Assembly: GCF_010731695.1 (NCBI RefSeq)
Contig: NZ_AP022586.1
Coordinates: forward strand, 4,774,001-4,838,000
Direction: 5' to 3'
DNA length: 64,000 bases
Origin: Mycolicibacterium litorale
GTDB taxonomy: Bacteria; Actinomycetota; Actinomycetes; Mycobacteriales; Mycobacteriaceae
In this document: piece after piece, positions 31,527 through 39,514 of the stretch
Position numbering within the stretch: the first letter of the stretch is position 1
How the letters are laid out: every line of letters starts with the position of its first letter
Made by a program: the position numbers and the translations under genes
Notes under the pieces: generated by a model
Seen by the model: only the letters and a program-made list of their open reading frames with translations
The model's database searches: none
Told to the model about the DNA's origin: nothing

Positions 31527-32341
31527 CGGGCCGGCTCGTCGGTGGACCAGTCCCCGCGGTGTTCGTCGAGCACTTCCCGCACGTGCCGGGCCGCGTCCTC
31601 ACCCTCGTAGGCGCGCACGACGTCCTCGATACCGCCCGCCATCTTGATGGTGCCGTGGTCGATCCACATCGCGGTCTTGCACAGCCGGGCGAGGAACTCG
31701 TTGGAGTGGCTGGCGAACACCAGGATCCCGGACCGTTCGACCAGCTTCTGCAGCCGCGTCTGGGCCTTCTTCAGGAAGTCGGCGTCGACGGCCCCGATGC
31801 CCTCGTCGAGCAGCAGGATCTCCGGGTCGATGCTCGTGACCACGCCCATCGCCAGCCGCACCCGCATACCGGTCGAGTAGGTGCGCAGCGGCATCGACAG
31901 GTACTCGCCGAGCTCGGTGAACTCGGCGATCTCGTCCACCTTGGCCAGCATCTGCTTGCGGGTCTGGCCGAGGAACAGCCCGCGGATGATGATGTTCTCG
32001 AAGCCGGAGATCTCCGGGTCCATCCCCACACCGAGGTCGAACACCGGCGCGACCCGGCCGGTCACCGTGGCCGAGCCGCGGGTCGGCTCGTAGATGCCCG
32101 ACAGCAGCCGCAGCAGCGTCGACTTGCCCGCACCGTTGTGTCCGACCAGCCCGACGCGGTCGCCGAGTTCCAGCGACATCGTGATGTCGCGGAGTGCCTC
32201 GATGACCACGACGTTGGACTCGTTGCGTCCGATCGCGCCGCCGGCCTTGCCGAGGAACGCCTTCTTCAGCGAGCGGGTCTTGGCGTCGAAGATGGGGAAT
32301 TCGACCCAGGCGTCCCGGGTCTCGATACGAGGAACCGCCAC
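31523..32341 (-). CDS. wzt: Wzt, galactan ABC-transporter ATPase (Rv3781-like)
   Basis: 272 residues, GTG start. ATPase of the galactan exporter. Walker A GHNGAGKST, signature YSTGMRVRLAMG, Walker B ILLLDEGIGAVD, and the switch histidine in FASHSNE are all intact. The N-terminus has the segment typical of polysaccharide exporters (EFPIFDAKTRSLKKAFLG). No long C-terminal sugar-binding extension is present, which suggests that export does not depend on recognising a chain-end cap. It begins 7 nt after the bpa stop. Confidence 0.93.
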   Translation of the reverse strand: MAVPRIETRDAWVEFPIFDAKTRSLKKAFLGKAGGAIGRNESNVVVIEALRDITMSLELGDRVGLVGHNGAGKSTLLRLLSGIYEPTRGSATVTGRVAPVFDLGVGMDPEISGFENIIIRGLFLGQTRKQMLAKVDEIAEFTELGEYLSMPLRTYSTGMRVRLAMGVVTSIDPEILLLDEGIGAVDADFLKKAQTRLQKLVERSGILVFASHSNEFLARLCKTAMWIDHGTIKMAGGIEDVVRAYEGEDAARHVREVLDEHRGDWSTDEPAR

Positions 32342-32348
32342 CGGTGCC

Positions 32349-32861
32349 CTAGAGGTACTGCCCGGTGCCGGGGTGCGCGGGCCCGCCGCGCTGACCCTGG
32401 ACCCCGATGCCCGGGGGCAACGCGCCCTGTCGCATCTGTTCGAGCTGGGCCCTGGCGGCCATCTGCTGGGCGAACAGCGCGGTCTGGATGCCGTGGAACA
32501 GGCCCTCGAGCCAGCCGACCAGCTGGGCCTGGGCGATACGCAGCTCGGCGTCCGAGGGCGTGCTGTCCTCGGTGAACGGCAGCGTCAGCCGTTCGAGCTC
32601 TTCGCGCAGTTCGGGCGCCAGACCCTCTTCGAGTTCGCGGATGCTGGTGTGGTGGATCTCGCGCAGCCGGTTGCGGCTGGCGTCGTCGAGGGGAGCCGCG
32701 CGCACCTCCTCGAGCAGCTGCTTGATCATGGTGCCGATCCGCATCACCTTCGCGGGCTGCTCGACCAGGTCGGTCAGCGACTTGCCGTCGCCGTCCTGCT
32801 CCTCGGCGCGGGCGTCGCCGCCGATGATCTCGATGTTGTCGTCGTCGTTGTTCAGCGTCAT
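32349..32861 (-). CDS. bpa: Bpa (PafE), ATP-independent proteasome activator
   Basis: 170 residues. Bpa forms a dodecameric ring that opens the 20S proteasome without ATP and helps degrade unfolded proteins such as HspR. Sequence support: a mostly helical body (LREIHHTSIRELEEGLAPEL, then an AQLVGWLEGLFHGIQTALF helix), a Gly/Pro/Gln-rich flexible tail, and the C-terminal GQYL that docks in the proteasome pockets, as known for this family. The acidic N-terminus is presumably disordered. The location just upstream of wzt matches Rv3780. Confidence 0.94.
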   Translation of the reverse strand: MTLNNDDDNIEIIGGDARAEEQDGDGKSLTDLVEQPAKVMRIGTMIKQLLEEVRAAPLDDASRNRLREIHHTSIRELEEGLAPELREELERLTLPFTEDSTPSDAELRIAQAQLVGWLEGLFHGIQTALFAQQMAARAQLEQMRQGALPPGIGVQGQRGGPAHPGTGQYL

Positions 32862-33336
32862 CTCTGTCGCATTCCCTCTTAAGGCTGTTCTACCGGTGTG
32901 ACACTAGTCCGTCCGTGCCGGTGCGCCCGCACGCCACCGGCCGCGCGGGTTGCCGGTGGGTTCCCAGGCGAACAACGGCGTCGAACGTGGGCACCGGCCG
33001 GTTGCGGAGGTGACTGCCCGGCCCCCTCCACCGATCATCGCGCGTGCCGAAAAAACGCGCTGTCGGCAAACAAGCGGTGGCCGCTGCGAAATGCCGGTCA
33101 CTGACACGAACTGGCCGACCAGGTCGGCTGGTGGGACGGGCGTGCGCGTCCGCAGAGGTGGTTTACGCTCGCGTCAGCAACGGTGGGGGGATTAGCGCTC
33201 GGCACCGTCAGGGTCCTGGACTAGTATGGCTGCGCAGGTGAGCCGATCCAGTGCGGCAACGATCGATGCGCACGGTCGGGCACTCATCGAAATCGTGTCG
33301 GTTTGTGGAATTCACGAACGCTCTAAGGTGGCTGCA
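32862..33336. other. 475-nt intergenic region between bpa and the desulfurase-like gene
   Basis: The two flanking genes are divergent, so both promoters must lie here. I find no convincing protein-coding frame; short frames on both strands show no protein-like composition. In M. tuberculosis a large membrane glycosyltransferase-like gene (Rv3779) lies at this place, and it is absent here. A tactagt stretch near 33,220 could be part of a promoter, but no -35 element can be assigned. Confidence 0.5.
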
Positions 33337-34533
33337 ATGGCATACGACGTCGCCCGGGTGCGTGGGTTGCACCCCTCACTGGGCGACGGCTGGGTGCATT
33401 TCGACGCACAGCACGGGATGCTGCTGCCCGATGCCGTCGCCACGACGGTCTCCACCGCCTTCCGCGGCTCGATGTCGACGACCGTCGGACCACATCCGTC
33501 CGCCCGGCGCAGCGCCGCGGTGCTGCACGCCGCCCGCCAGGCCGTCGCCGATCTGGTCAACGGGGACCCGCGGGGTGTGGTGCTCGGCGCCGACCGCGCG
33601 CTGCTGCTGGCATCGCTGGCCGATGCCGCGTCGTCGCGGGTCGGGTTGGGCTACGAGGTCGTCGTCACGCGGCTCGACGACGAGGCGAACATCGCGCCCT
33701 GGCTGCGCGCGGCCAACCGCTACGGCGCCAAGATCAAGTGGGCCGAGGTCGACATCGAGACCGGTGAGCTGCCCGCCTGGCAGTGGGAGGGCCTGATCAC
33801 CGGCCCGACGCGGCTGGTGGCCATCGGATCGGCTTCGTCGACCATCGGCACGGTGACCGACCTGCGTGCGGTGACCAAGCTGGTGCACGAGGTGGGCGGT
33901 CTGGTGGTGGTCGACCACTCGGCGGCCGCGCCGTACCGGCTGATCGACCTCGAGGAGATCGACGCCGACGTGGTGGCGCTCAACGCCGTCGCTTGGGGTG
34001 GGCCGCCGATCGGCGCGCTGGTCTTCCGGGATCCGTCGACCATCGACCAGTTCGGATCGGTGTCGCTGGACCCGTACGCGACCGGGCCCGCCCGGCTGGA
34101 GGTCGGTGTCCACCAGTTCGGCATGCTCGCCGGCCTGGTCGCCAGCATCGAATACCTGGCCGGCCTCGATGAGAACGCCACCGGCACCCGGCGGGAACGG
34201 CTGTCGCTGTCGATGCAGTCGGCCACGTCTTATATGAGCCGGCTGTTCGACTACCTGTTGATGTCGCTGCGCTCGCTGCCCCTGGTCATGGTCATCGGTC
34301 AGCCCGAGGTCCGCATCCCGGTGCTGAGCTTCGCGGTGCGCGACGTCCCGGCCGAGAAGGTGGTGCAGCGGCTCGCCGACAACGGCGTGCTGGCGATCGC
34401 GAACGCGAACTCCCGGGTGCTCGACGTCATCGGCGTCGACGACATCGGCGGCGCGGTGACGATCGGGCTGGCGCACTACACGACCGCCGCCGAGGTGGAT
34501 CAGCTGGTGCGCGCCCTGGCGTCGCTGGGCTGA
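33337..34533 (+). CDS. Cysteine-desulfurase-like (class V aminotransferase fold) protein without PLP lysine
   Basis: 398 residues from the ATG at 33,337, the length of Rv3778c. The fold is that of class V aminotransferases: an N-terminal [17 protein letters not shown] segment, a PLP-ring aspartate Asp193 in [11 protein letters not shown], and a C-terminal domain with [16 protein letters not shown]. The usual SAHK motif carrying the Schiff-base lysine reads [12 protein letters not shown], with Ala219 at the lysine position. So it may not be a normal PLP enzyme; it could bind PLP without covalent linkage or have another role. From memory the mycobacterial orthologue shares this motif, so it is probably not a recent defect. 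A longer reading to 33,226 lacks support. Confidence 0.85.
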   Translation: MAYDVARVRGLHPSLGDGWVHFDAQHGMLLPDAVATTVSTAFRGSMSTTVGPHPSARRSAAVLHAARQAVADLVNGDPRGVVLGADRALLLASLADAASSRVGLGYEVVVTRLDDEANIAPWLRAANRYGAKIKWAEVDIETGELPAWQWEGLITGPTRLVAIGSASSTIGTVTDLRAVTKLVHEVGGLVVVDHSAAAPYRLIDLEEIDADVVALNAVAWGGPPIGALVFRDPSTIDQFGSVSLDPYATGPARLEVGVHQFGMLAGLVASIEYLAGLDENATGTRRERLSLSMQSATSYMSRLFDYLLMSLRSLPLVMVIGQPEVRIPVLSFAVRDVPAEKVVQRLADNGVLAIANANSRVLDVIGVDDIGGAVTIGLAHYTTAAEVDQLVRALASLG

Positions 34534-35520
34534 TCAGTCGCGCACGCGCAGCAGGACCTTGCCCGACACCTCGCCGGAGTTCAGCAGTTCCTGAGCGGCT
34601 TGGGCTTCCTGCACCGGGAATTCCGCCCCGATGATCGGGCGCACCCGGCCGTCGGCGACCATCGGCCATACGTTCGCGACGACCTCGGCGACGATGTCGC
34701 TCTTGCCGCCCGGCCCCGCGACCGGACGTGAGCGCAGCGCGGTCGCCGTCACGCTGGCGCGTTTGCCCAGCAGCTTGCCGATGTTGAGTTCCCCTTTGAC
34801 GCCGCCCTGCATGCCGATGATGACCAGGTGCCCGCCGGTGGCCAGCGCGTCGATGTTCCGGTCGAGGTACGCCGCGCCCATGATGTCGAGGATGACATCG
34901 GCGCCAGCGCCGTCGGTCTCGGCGCGGAGACGCTCGACGAAGTCCTCGTCGCGGTAGTTGATCGCCACCTCGGCGCCCAGTTCACGGCACAGGTCCAGTT
35001 TGTTGGCCGAGCCCGCGGTGACCGCGACGCGGCAGCCCAGCGCACGCGCCACCTGGACGGCGTGGGTGCCGATGCCGCTGGCCCCGCCGTGGACGAGCAG
35101 GACCTGCCCGGCCGCCAGCCCGGCCGTCATCACGACGTTCGACCACACCGTGCACGCCACTTCCGGCAGCGCGGCGGCGTAGGGGAGTTCCACCGAGTCC
35201 GGCACCGGCATCACCTGGTCGGCGGGCACGGTCACGTTTTCCGCGTATCCGCCGCCTGCCAGCAAAGCACACACCGGCTGCCCGACGGACCAGTCGGACA
35301 CCCCGTCGGCGACTTCGCTGATGACACCGGAGACTTCGAGTCCCATGATGTCGCTGGCGCCTTTCGGGGGCGGATACTTGCCCGCGGCCTGCATCAGGTC
35401 CGCGCGGTTGATACCTGCGGCAACGACATCGATGCGGACCTCACCGGATTGAAGTGCGCGTTCGGGAACTTCCGTCCAAATCAGCTTCTCTGGGGACTCC
35501 GCAACGATCGCATGCATCAT
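34534..35520 (-). CDS. NAD(P)H:quinone oxidoreductase / zinc-independent MDR protein (Rv3777-like)
   Basis: 328 residues. Medium-chain reductase of the quinone oxidoreductase group. GroES-like N-terminal domain with AAGINRADLMQAAGKYPPP and GLEVSG; Rossmann domain with VHGGASGIGTHAVQVARALG. The catalytic zinc ligands of alcohol dehydrogenases are missing, as expected for this group. It reduces quinones or enal-type substrates with NADPH in related proteins; the substrate here is unknown. The stop is directly adjacent to the stop of the desulfurase-like gene on the other strand. The MarR gene lies divergently 63 nt from its start. Confidence 0.88.
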   Translation of the reverse strand: MMHAIVAESPEKLIWTEVPERALQSGEVRIDVVAAGINRADLMQAAGKYPPPKGASDIMGLEVSGVISEVADGVSDWSVGQPVCALLAGGGYAENVTVPADQVMPVPDSVELPYAAALPEVACTVWSNVVMTAGLAAGQVLLVHGGASGIGTHAVQVARALGCRVAVTAGSANKLDLCRELGAEVAINYRDEDFVERLRAETDGAGADVILDIMGAAYLDRNIDALATGGHLVIIGMQGGVKGELNIGKLLGKRASVTATALRSRPVAGPGGKSDIVAEVVANVWPMVADGRVRPIIGAEFPVQEAQAAQELLNSGEVSGKVLLRVRD

Positions 35521-35583
35521 TTAAACCCTACCCCTGAGTACAGTTCGCTTCCCGGCAGCGGTTTCGTGTTCTACCATGGGCGG

Positions 35584-36096
35584 ATGGAGGGGATGATCGG
35601 GGGGCGTACGGCGAGCGACATGCCGGGGCTCGACATTGCAGAACAGCGGTCCTGGCAAAATTTCCTGGACGCCGCGCTGAGGCTCTACGCAACGCTGAAC
35701 AAGACGCTGGTCGAACAGCACCACTTGACGCTCAACGACGTCCGGTTGCTCGACATGCTGGACAAGTCGCCGACGGGCTCGGCACGTATGGGTGACCTCG
35801 CGGAGAAGCTGATGTCGTTGCCCAGTCGGGTGACGCGGCAGATCCGCCGGCTCGAGATGCAGGGCCTGGTGCGGCGGGGCGCCAGCCCGGACGACGGTCG
35901 CGGCGTGCTGGCGACGATCACCGATGACGGCCGCGCCCAGGTACGCGAGGCGATGGTCACCTACGGCGACGGCGTGCGGGCTCATTTCCTGGGCCGGCTG
36001 TCGCGGCCGCAGATCGCGGCGATGGGGGAGAACTGCCGCCGGGTGAGCGCGGCGATGCGGGCGGGCTCGGCGCCCGCCAGACTCGGCCGCGTGTAG
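35584..36096 (+). CDS. MarR-family transcriptional regulator
   Basis: 170 residues from the ATG at 35,584; an ATG at 35,593 preceded by GGAGGGG is an alternative. The winged helix-turn-helix lies at about residues 60-125 (LTLNDVRLLDMLDKS, MGDLAEKLMSLPSRVTRQIR, then the wing DDGRGVLATITDDG). Flanking helices serve dimerisation. It is divergent from the quinone oxidoreductase gene, which is its likely target since many MarR proteins control such enzymes in response to quinones or aromatic acids. No ligand can be read from sequence. Confidence 0.85.
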   Translation: MEGMIGGRTASDMPGLDIAEQRSWQNFLDAALRLYATLNKTLVEQHHLTLNDVRLLDMLDKSPTGSARMGDLAEKLMSLPSRVTRQIRRLEMQGLVRRGASPDDGRGVLATITDDGRAQVREAMVTYGDGVRAHFLGRLSRPQIAAMGENCRRVSAAMRAGSAPARLGRV

Positions 36097-36116
36097 CACC
36101 CACTACGCTGTTGCGC

Positions 36117-36203
36117 GGTGGCGTGGCAGAGCGGCCTAATGCACTCGCCTTGAAAGCGAGAGACGGCTAACACCGTCCGGGGGTTCAAATCCCTCCGCCA
36201 CCG
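36117..36203 (+). tRNA. tRNA-Ser (anticodon UGA)
   Basis: 87 nt, class II tRNA with a long variable arm. Acceptor GGTGGCG pairs with CGCCACC, discriminator G at 36,203; the CCA end is not encoded. Anticodon stem CTCGC/GCGAG with loop CTTGAAA and anticodon TGA at 36,151-36,153, reading UCA codons. T-arm GGGGGTTCAAATCCCTC. The 3' part is the left copy of the 84-bp repeat that bounds the adjacent islet. Confidence 0.95.
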
Positions 36204-36232
36204 CTCATTCGCCGGTGAAATTCGGCGGCCGC
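36149..36232 (+). repeat. Left 84-bp direct repeat (tRNA-Ser 3' part and echA21 end)
   Basis: Starts in the anticodon loop of tRNA-Ser(UGA) and runs 29 nt past its 3' end into a copy of the last codons of echA21. It differs from the right copy by two changes in the variable arm (gctaaca versus gctgaaa) and one change beyond the tRNA. Confidence 0.9.
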
Positions 36233-36332
36233 GATCAGGTGGAGTTTCGATCGCGCCGACCAGGACACGAGGCTGTAGGACTCTTCTGGCCGTGCACCAC
36301 CCGGTGCCTGCGTCCCCTGTGAGAATTGACCG

Positions 36333-36755
36333 ATGGCTAGCCGCGCCGACTCCGACGAGCACTACGTCCTCGACCTGTGCGACGAGGTCCTCAGGATTCC
36401 GGGACATCGCCAGGCGAGGTTCGACTGGCTCCGCGGAGATCCGTCGCCTACACGGCCGCGTGGGGCGACGCTTCCCGTGGACGGGCACTGGCCGGACCTG
36501 GGACTCGTCGTCGAGTTCCAAGAGGAGCAGCACTCACAACCTTCGCCGTTCTTCGACCGGCGCCAGACCGTCTCCGGGATCGGCCGCGGCGAGCAGCGCC
36601 GGCTCTACGACGCACGCAAGCGCACGTTGATCCCCGAGCATGGGCTGCGACTCGTAGTGATCGAGAAGTCCGCCTTCACGGTGAGGTCGCGGCGGATCGC
36701 GCGTGACCGCACGAGGGACATCGCCGTTGTCCGTGAGCACCTCGATCCGGGATGA
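36333..36755 (+). CDS. Hypothetical protein, possible VSR/DUF559-like nuclease fold
   Basis: 140 residues. I do not recognise a named family. The pattern WPDLGLVVEFQEEQHSQP followed by GEQRRLYDARKRTLIPEHGL and LRLVVIEKSAF resembles the strand order of small PD-(D/E)xK nucleases (very-short-patch repair or DUF559 type). There a D..ExK active site would sit in the first strand pair; here the last position is Gln. This is an inference from pattern only. The gene lies inside the tRNA-Ser islet, so it is probably acquired. A start at 36,333 follows a tga(c)cg context without a strong ribosome binding site. Confidence 0.55.
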   Translation: MASRADSDEHYVLDLCDEVLRIPGHRQARFDWLRGDPSPTRPRGATLPVDGHWPDLGLVVEFQEEQHSQPSPFFDRRQTVSGIGRGEQRRLYDARKRTLIPEHGLRLVVIEKSAFTVRSRRIARDRTRDIAVVREHLDPG

Positions 36756-36829
36756 GACAAACGGGAAGGCGAGGCGACACAGCCGCTGTGAAAGTGGGGT
36801 AGGCGCGTTGCGGCTGTTCCGTGTCACGG

Positions 36830-37012
36830 TCAGTCCCAGACCGACCGCCACCCGTTCAGCCACGCCGCTTCGTCGTCAGGGTGCAGGCCAGACGGGCACA
36901 TGCGGTGCCCGCTGTCTTCGCTCCACCCGAACCCCTCGCGGCGCACTTCGCGGGCTGCGTCGCGGCCGGCGATGAACGAAGCGGACTCGGCAAGGTCGTC
37001 GTAGATGCTCAT
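36830..37012 (-). CDS. Small Rmf/CrpP-like protein
   Basis: 60 residues from the ATG at 37,012. The C-terminal part, MCPSGLHPDDEAAWLNGWRS, preceded by GRDAAREVRREGF, follows the pattern of ribosome-modulation-factor-like proteins (G..A...G....CP......W..GW). That fold is found in E. coli Rmf and in many small actinobacterial and phage proteins. If correct it might bind ribosomes or RNA; no function is proven for such actinobacterial members. It lies inside the tRNA-Ser islet, opposite in strand to the other islet gene. Confidence 0.5.
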   Translation of the reverse strand: MSIYDDLAESASFIAGRDAAREVRREGFGWSEDSGHRMCPSGLHPDDEAAWLNGWRSVWD

Positions 37013-37213
37013 GGCCGACATGGTGCTCGCGACCACCGACAACCGGCGCGCTTCACGCGTCGAACAGGTCAGCGGTGTGGGTAGTGGTCCGGCTCGTGAC
37101 GTGCCACATGGGCGACACGTGACCGGGAATCAGAGCGCACATTCACGCCGCAGCTGCCTGGTCAGAGCTCTGTGACAGACCCCGCGCGCAGCGGAAACCG
37201 TTGGTGCCGCGAG

Positions 37214-37297
37214 CTTGAAAGCGAGAGACGGCTGAAACCGTCCGGGGGTTCAAATCCCTCCGCCACCGCTCATTCGCCGGTGAAGTTCGGCGGCCGC
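37214..37297 (+). repeat. Right 84-bp direct repeat with tRNA-Ser 3' fragment
   Basis: Contains the last 55 nt of tRNA-Ser(UGA) without the 5' half, so it cannot make a tRNA. Its right part (from 37,270) is the genuine 3' end of echA21. The 227 nt between the Rmf-like start and echA21 hold this repeat and no gene that I can support. Confidence 0.9.
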
Positions 37298-38085
37298 TTC
37301 TGGAACATCGCGGTGACGGCCTCGCCGAGATCCTTCGACGGCAGGAACGCCGAATTCCACGCCGCCACATAGCGCAGGCTTTCCGACACCCGGGCGATGC
37401 GCTGCTGATCGAGCACGTCCTTGACGCCCTGCACGGTCAGCGGCGGGTTCGCCGCGATGTCCTCGGCGGTGGCGCGCGCGGCGGCCAGCGAGGCCTCGGG
37501 ATCGTCGAACACCTCGTTGACCAGGCCGATCTTCTCGGCGCGCGCCGCGTCGATGTCCTTACCCGTCAGTGCCAGCTCGCGCAGGTGCCCGTCGGTCAGG
37601 ATCAGCGGCAGCCGGGCCAGGCTGCCCACGTCGGCCACGATCGCCAACTTCACCTCGCGCACCGAGAACTTGGCGTCGGCGCTGGCGTAGCGGATGTCCA
37701 CCGCGCTGATCAGGTCCACCCCGCCGCCGATGCACCAGCCGTGCACCGAGGCGATCGTCGGGGTCCGGCAGTCGGCGACCGCGCTGATGGCGCCCTGCAT
37801 CTTCTGCAGCCGCTTGTGGAAGTCGGCGCGCGACTTGGCGCCGGCGTCCAGACCGGGCAGCTCGGCGCCCATCGCGGCCAGGTCCAGCCCGTAGCTGAAG
37901 TTGCGGCCCGAGCCGGTGAGCACGATCGCCCGCACCTCGGGATCGGCGTCGAGGGAGCCGAACACGTCGGGCAGTTCGGCCCAGAACGCCGGCCCCATCG
38001 CGTTCCCCTTGCCGGGACCGATCAACGTCACCTGTGCGACGTGGCCGTCGACGCCGACGGTCACCGACTCGTATGTATCGCCCAT
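37270..38085 (-). CDS. echA21: EchA21, enoyl-CoA hydratase/isomerase family
   Basis: 271 residues, crotonase fold. Oxyanion-hole segments: GRNFSYGLDLAAM and SVHGWCIGGGVDLISAVDIR. The segment VKLAIVADVGSLARLP carries an aspartate in the ADVG pattern typical of delta3,5-delta2,4-dienoyl-CoA isomerases rather than the glutamate pair of hydratases. So isomerisation of dienoyl-CoA in beta-oxidation is a more likely reaction than hydration. The position next to tRNA-Ser matches Rv3774. The last codons (RPPNFTGE and stop) are part of the 84-bp repeat, so the gene end may have been rebuilt by integration. Confidence 0.85.
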   Translation of the reverse strand: MGDTYESVTVGVDGHVAQVTLIGPGKGNAMGPAFWAELPDVFGSLDADPEVRAIVLTGSGRNFSYGLDLAAMGAELPGLDAGAKSRADFHKRLQKMQGAISAVADCRTPTIASVHGWCIGGGVDLISAVDIRYASADAKFSVREVKLAIVADVGSLARLPLILTDGHLRELALTGKDIDAARAEKIGLVNEVFDDPEASLAAARATAEDIAANPPLTVQGVKDVLDQQRIARVSESLRYVAAWNSAFLPSKDLGEAVTAMFQKRPPNFTGE

Positions 38086-38095
38086 AGGGCTGAGG

Positions 38096-38425
38096 CTAGC
38101 GGCCGACCAGGATCTCGCTGAGCCGGGCCGCGGGTAGGTATTCGCAGATCGCGTCGGCGAGCGTCTTGGCGACCACGGTCCGCTGGGAACCCATCCGACC
38201 GCTGCCCTCCTTCATCAGCTCGCCGATGATCGCGAGCTGCGCGTCCTCTTCGAGGGCGCCGTACTCCTTGCAGGTGACGGTCTGTGCGTCGGGGATCGGC
38301 GGACCCGGCTCGGTGGTCTGCGCGACGGTGCCGGTCACCGTCTGGGTACAGCCGGCGAGCAACCCCGCGCTCAGGAGTGCTCCCGCCGCCAGGCGTGCCG
38401 TCAGAGTCCTCGCATGCGTACCCAT
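38096..38425 (-). CDS. Putative lipoprotein
   Basis: 109 residues from the ATG at 38,425. The N-terminus has basic residues, a hydrophobic core and a lipobox LLAGC, so it should be lipidated at that cysteine and anchored outside the cytoplasmic membrane. The mature part has two more cysteines (VTCKEY, AICEYL), suggesting a disulfide, and resembles small mycobacterial proteins of the DUF732-like size class. No function is known. An upstream reading to 38,587 antisense to the neighbouring gene was rejected. It starts 41 nt from the divergent TIGR03086 gene. Confidence 0.75.
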   Translation of the reverse strand: MGTHARTLTARLAAGALLSAGLLAGCTQTVTGTVAQTTEPGPPIPDAQTVTCKEYGALEEDAQLAIIGELMKEGSGRMGSQRTVVAKTLADAICEYLPAARLSEILVGR

Positions 38426-38465
38426 CTGGGCCACGATAGGCGCACCGCCACGTAACCTGAGCACC

Positions 38466-39050
38466 ATGCGTAGCGACCTGCCGCAGGGACCCGACTCACC
38501 GCCGACCAACGAACTGCGCAGTGCCGAGCTCAGTCTCGGTGTGCTGCACCAGGTGGTGCGCGGAATCGCCCAGGACGATCTGGGCAAGCAGACGCCGTGC
38601 CGCGAATTCGACGTGGCGGGACTGACCGATCACCTGTTGAGGTCGATCACGCTGATCGGCGGCGCGGCCGGGGCGGAGATGCCCGAGCGGGATCCGTCGG
38701 AGTCGGTGGAACGTCAGGTGATCCTCGCCGCTCGGCCCGCACTCGACGCGTGGCACCGCCGCGGACTCGACGGCGCGATCGACGTCGGCGGCACCGAGAT
38801 GCCGGCCACGGTGCTGGTCGGCATCCTGTCGCTCGAATTCCTCGTCCACGCATGGGATTACGCCGCCGCGACCGGCCGCGAGGTGCCCGCGCCCGATTCG
38901 TTGAGCGAGTACGTCCTCGGGCTGACGGAGAAGTTCCTGACGCCGGAGGGCCGCGTGCGGGCGGGCTTCGACGAGCCGGTGGAGGTGCCCGAGGACGCGC
39001 CGCCGCTGCAGCGGCTGTTGGCCTTCACCGGCCGCCGCGTCGAGGCTTAG
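38466..39050 (+). CDS. TIGR03086 / mycothiol-isomerase-like (DinB fold) protein, Rv3773c-like
   Basis: 194 residues. Helical bundle of the DinB/maleylpyruvate isomerase N-terminal type. The metal-site region is FDVAGLTDHLLRSI, followed later by LEFLVHAWDYAAATGR, giving the two histidines commonly used for zinc or nickel binding. Some relatives use mycothiol as cofactor, but for TIGR03086 proteins the reaction is not known. The length equals that of Rv3773c, which lies at the same place in M. tuberculosis. It overlaps the GXWXG gene tail-to-tail by 4 nt. Confidence 0.82.
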   Translation: MRSDLPQGPDSPPTNELRSAELSLGVLHQVVRGIAQDDLGKQTPCREFDVAGLTDHLLRSITLIGGAAGAEMPERDPSESVERQVILAARPALDAWHRRGLDGAIDVGGTEMPATVLVGILSLEFLVHAWDYAAATGREVPAPDSLSEYVLGLTEKFLTPEGRVRAGFDEPVEVPEDAPPLQRLLAFTGRRVEA

Positions 39051-39514
39051 ACCCGCTCGAGGTAGAAGTAAAGGTGGCGGCCGGCCCCTGAGCTGAAGTC
39101 GAGGGCGCCCTTGCCGTTCATGATGCCCAGCAGGGTGTTGTCGTCGACCTTCTTGAAGTGGTCGTGCACGGGTGCGCCGTCGTAGACCATCGACGCGGTC
39201 ACCTGGCCGCGGAACTCCTCCATCCAGAGGCTGGCTTCGCCCTTCATCGCCTCGGTGTTGGAGAATTTGTTGCCGTCGGCGTCCAGGCAGACCAGCGGTT
39301 TCGCGTCGGCCGCCGAGTGGAACGTCTTGCCGAACCAGTTGAGGCGCTCCATGAAGCCGTTCGCCTTATGACCGGTGTGGAACTCGCCGCCCTTCCACTC
39401 GCCGATCATGAAGTCGATGTCGACCGGTTCGAGCGTGGCCCAGAACTCGTCGAGTTCGGAGTCGGCGATGGTGTCGGTCCGGTCCTTGAGCTCGTCGAAC
39501 CTCGTGCGGGTCAT
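39047..39514 (-). CDS. GXWXG / DUF4334 domain protein
   Basis: 155 residues. The GXWXG motif appears as MIGEWKGGEFHTGHKANG, followed by a DUF4334-type domain (AMKGEASLWMEEFRGQVTAS, HDHFKKVDDNTLLGIMNGKG). This two-part family is predicted to form a small beta-barrel, possibly lipid or ligand binding; no function is established. The ATG overlaps the hisC2 stop in ATGA, which suggests co-translation with hisC2, although a metabolic link is not evident. Confidence 0.82.
   Translation of the reverse strand: MTRTRFDELKDRTDTIADSELDEFWATLEPVDIDFMIGEWKGGEFHTGHKANGFMERLNWFGKTFHSAADAKPLVCLDADGNKFSNTEAMKGEASLWMEEFRGQVTASMVYDGAPVHDHFKKVDDNTLLGIMNGKGALDFSSGAGRHLYFYLERV

Larger units (their letters stand above)
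36149..37297. mobile_element. Small islet at the tRNA-Ser(UGA) 3' end, bounded by 84-bp direct repeats
   Basis: Repeats at 36,149-36,232 and 37,214-37,297 match at 81 of 84 positions. Each comprises the anticodon-to-3' end of tRNA-Ser plus the 3' end of echA21. The tRNA is complete only at the left. The interior (about 980 bp) holds two short coding regions and no integrase. This is the footprint left by a tRNA-targeting integrative element that has lost most of its content, or of a non-autonomous insertion. Confidence 0.7.

Noticed and set aside
37214..37268. Second tRNA-Ser gene
   Set aside because: Only the 3' part from the anticodon loop is present; there is no 5' acceptor strand or D-arm. 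It is part of the flanking repeat.
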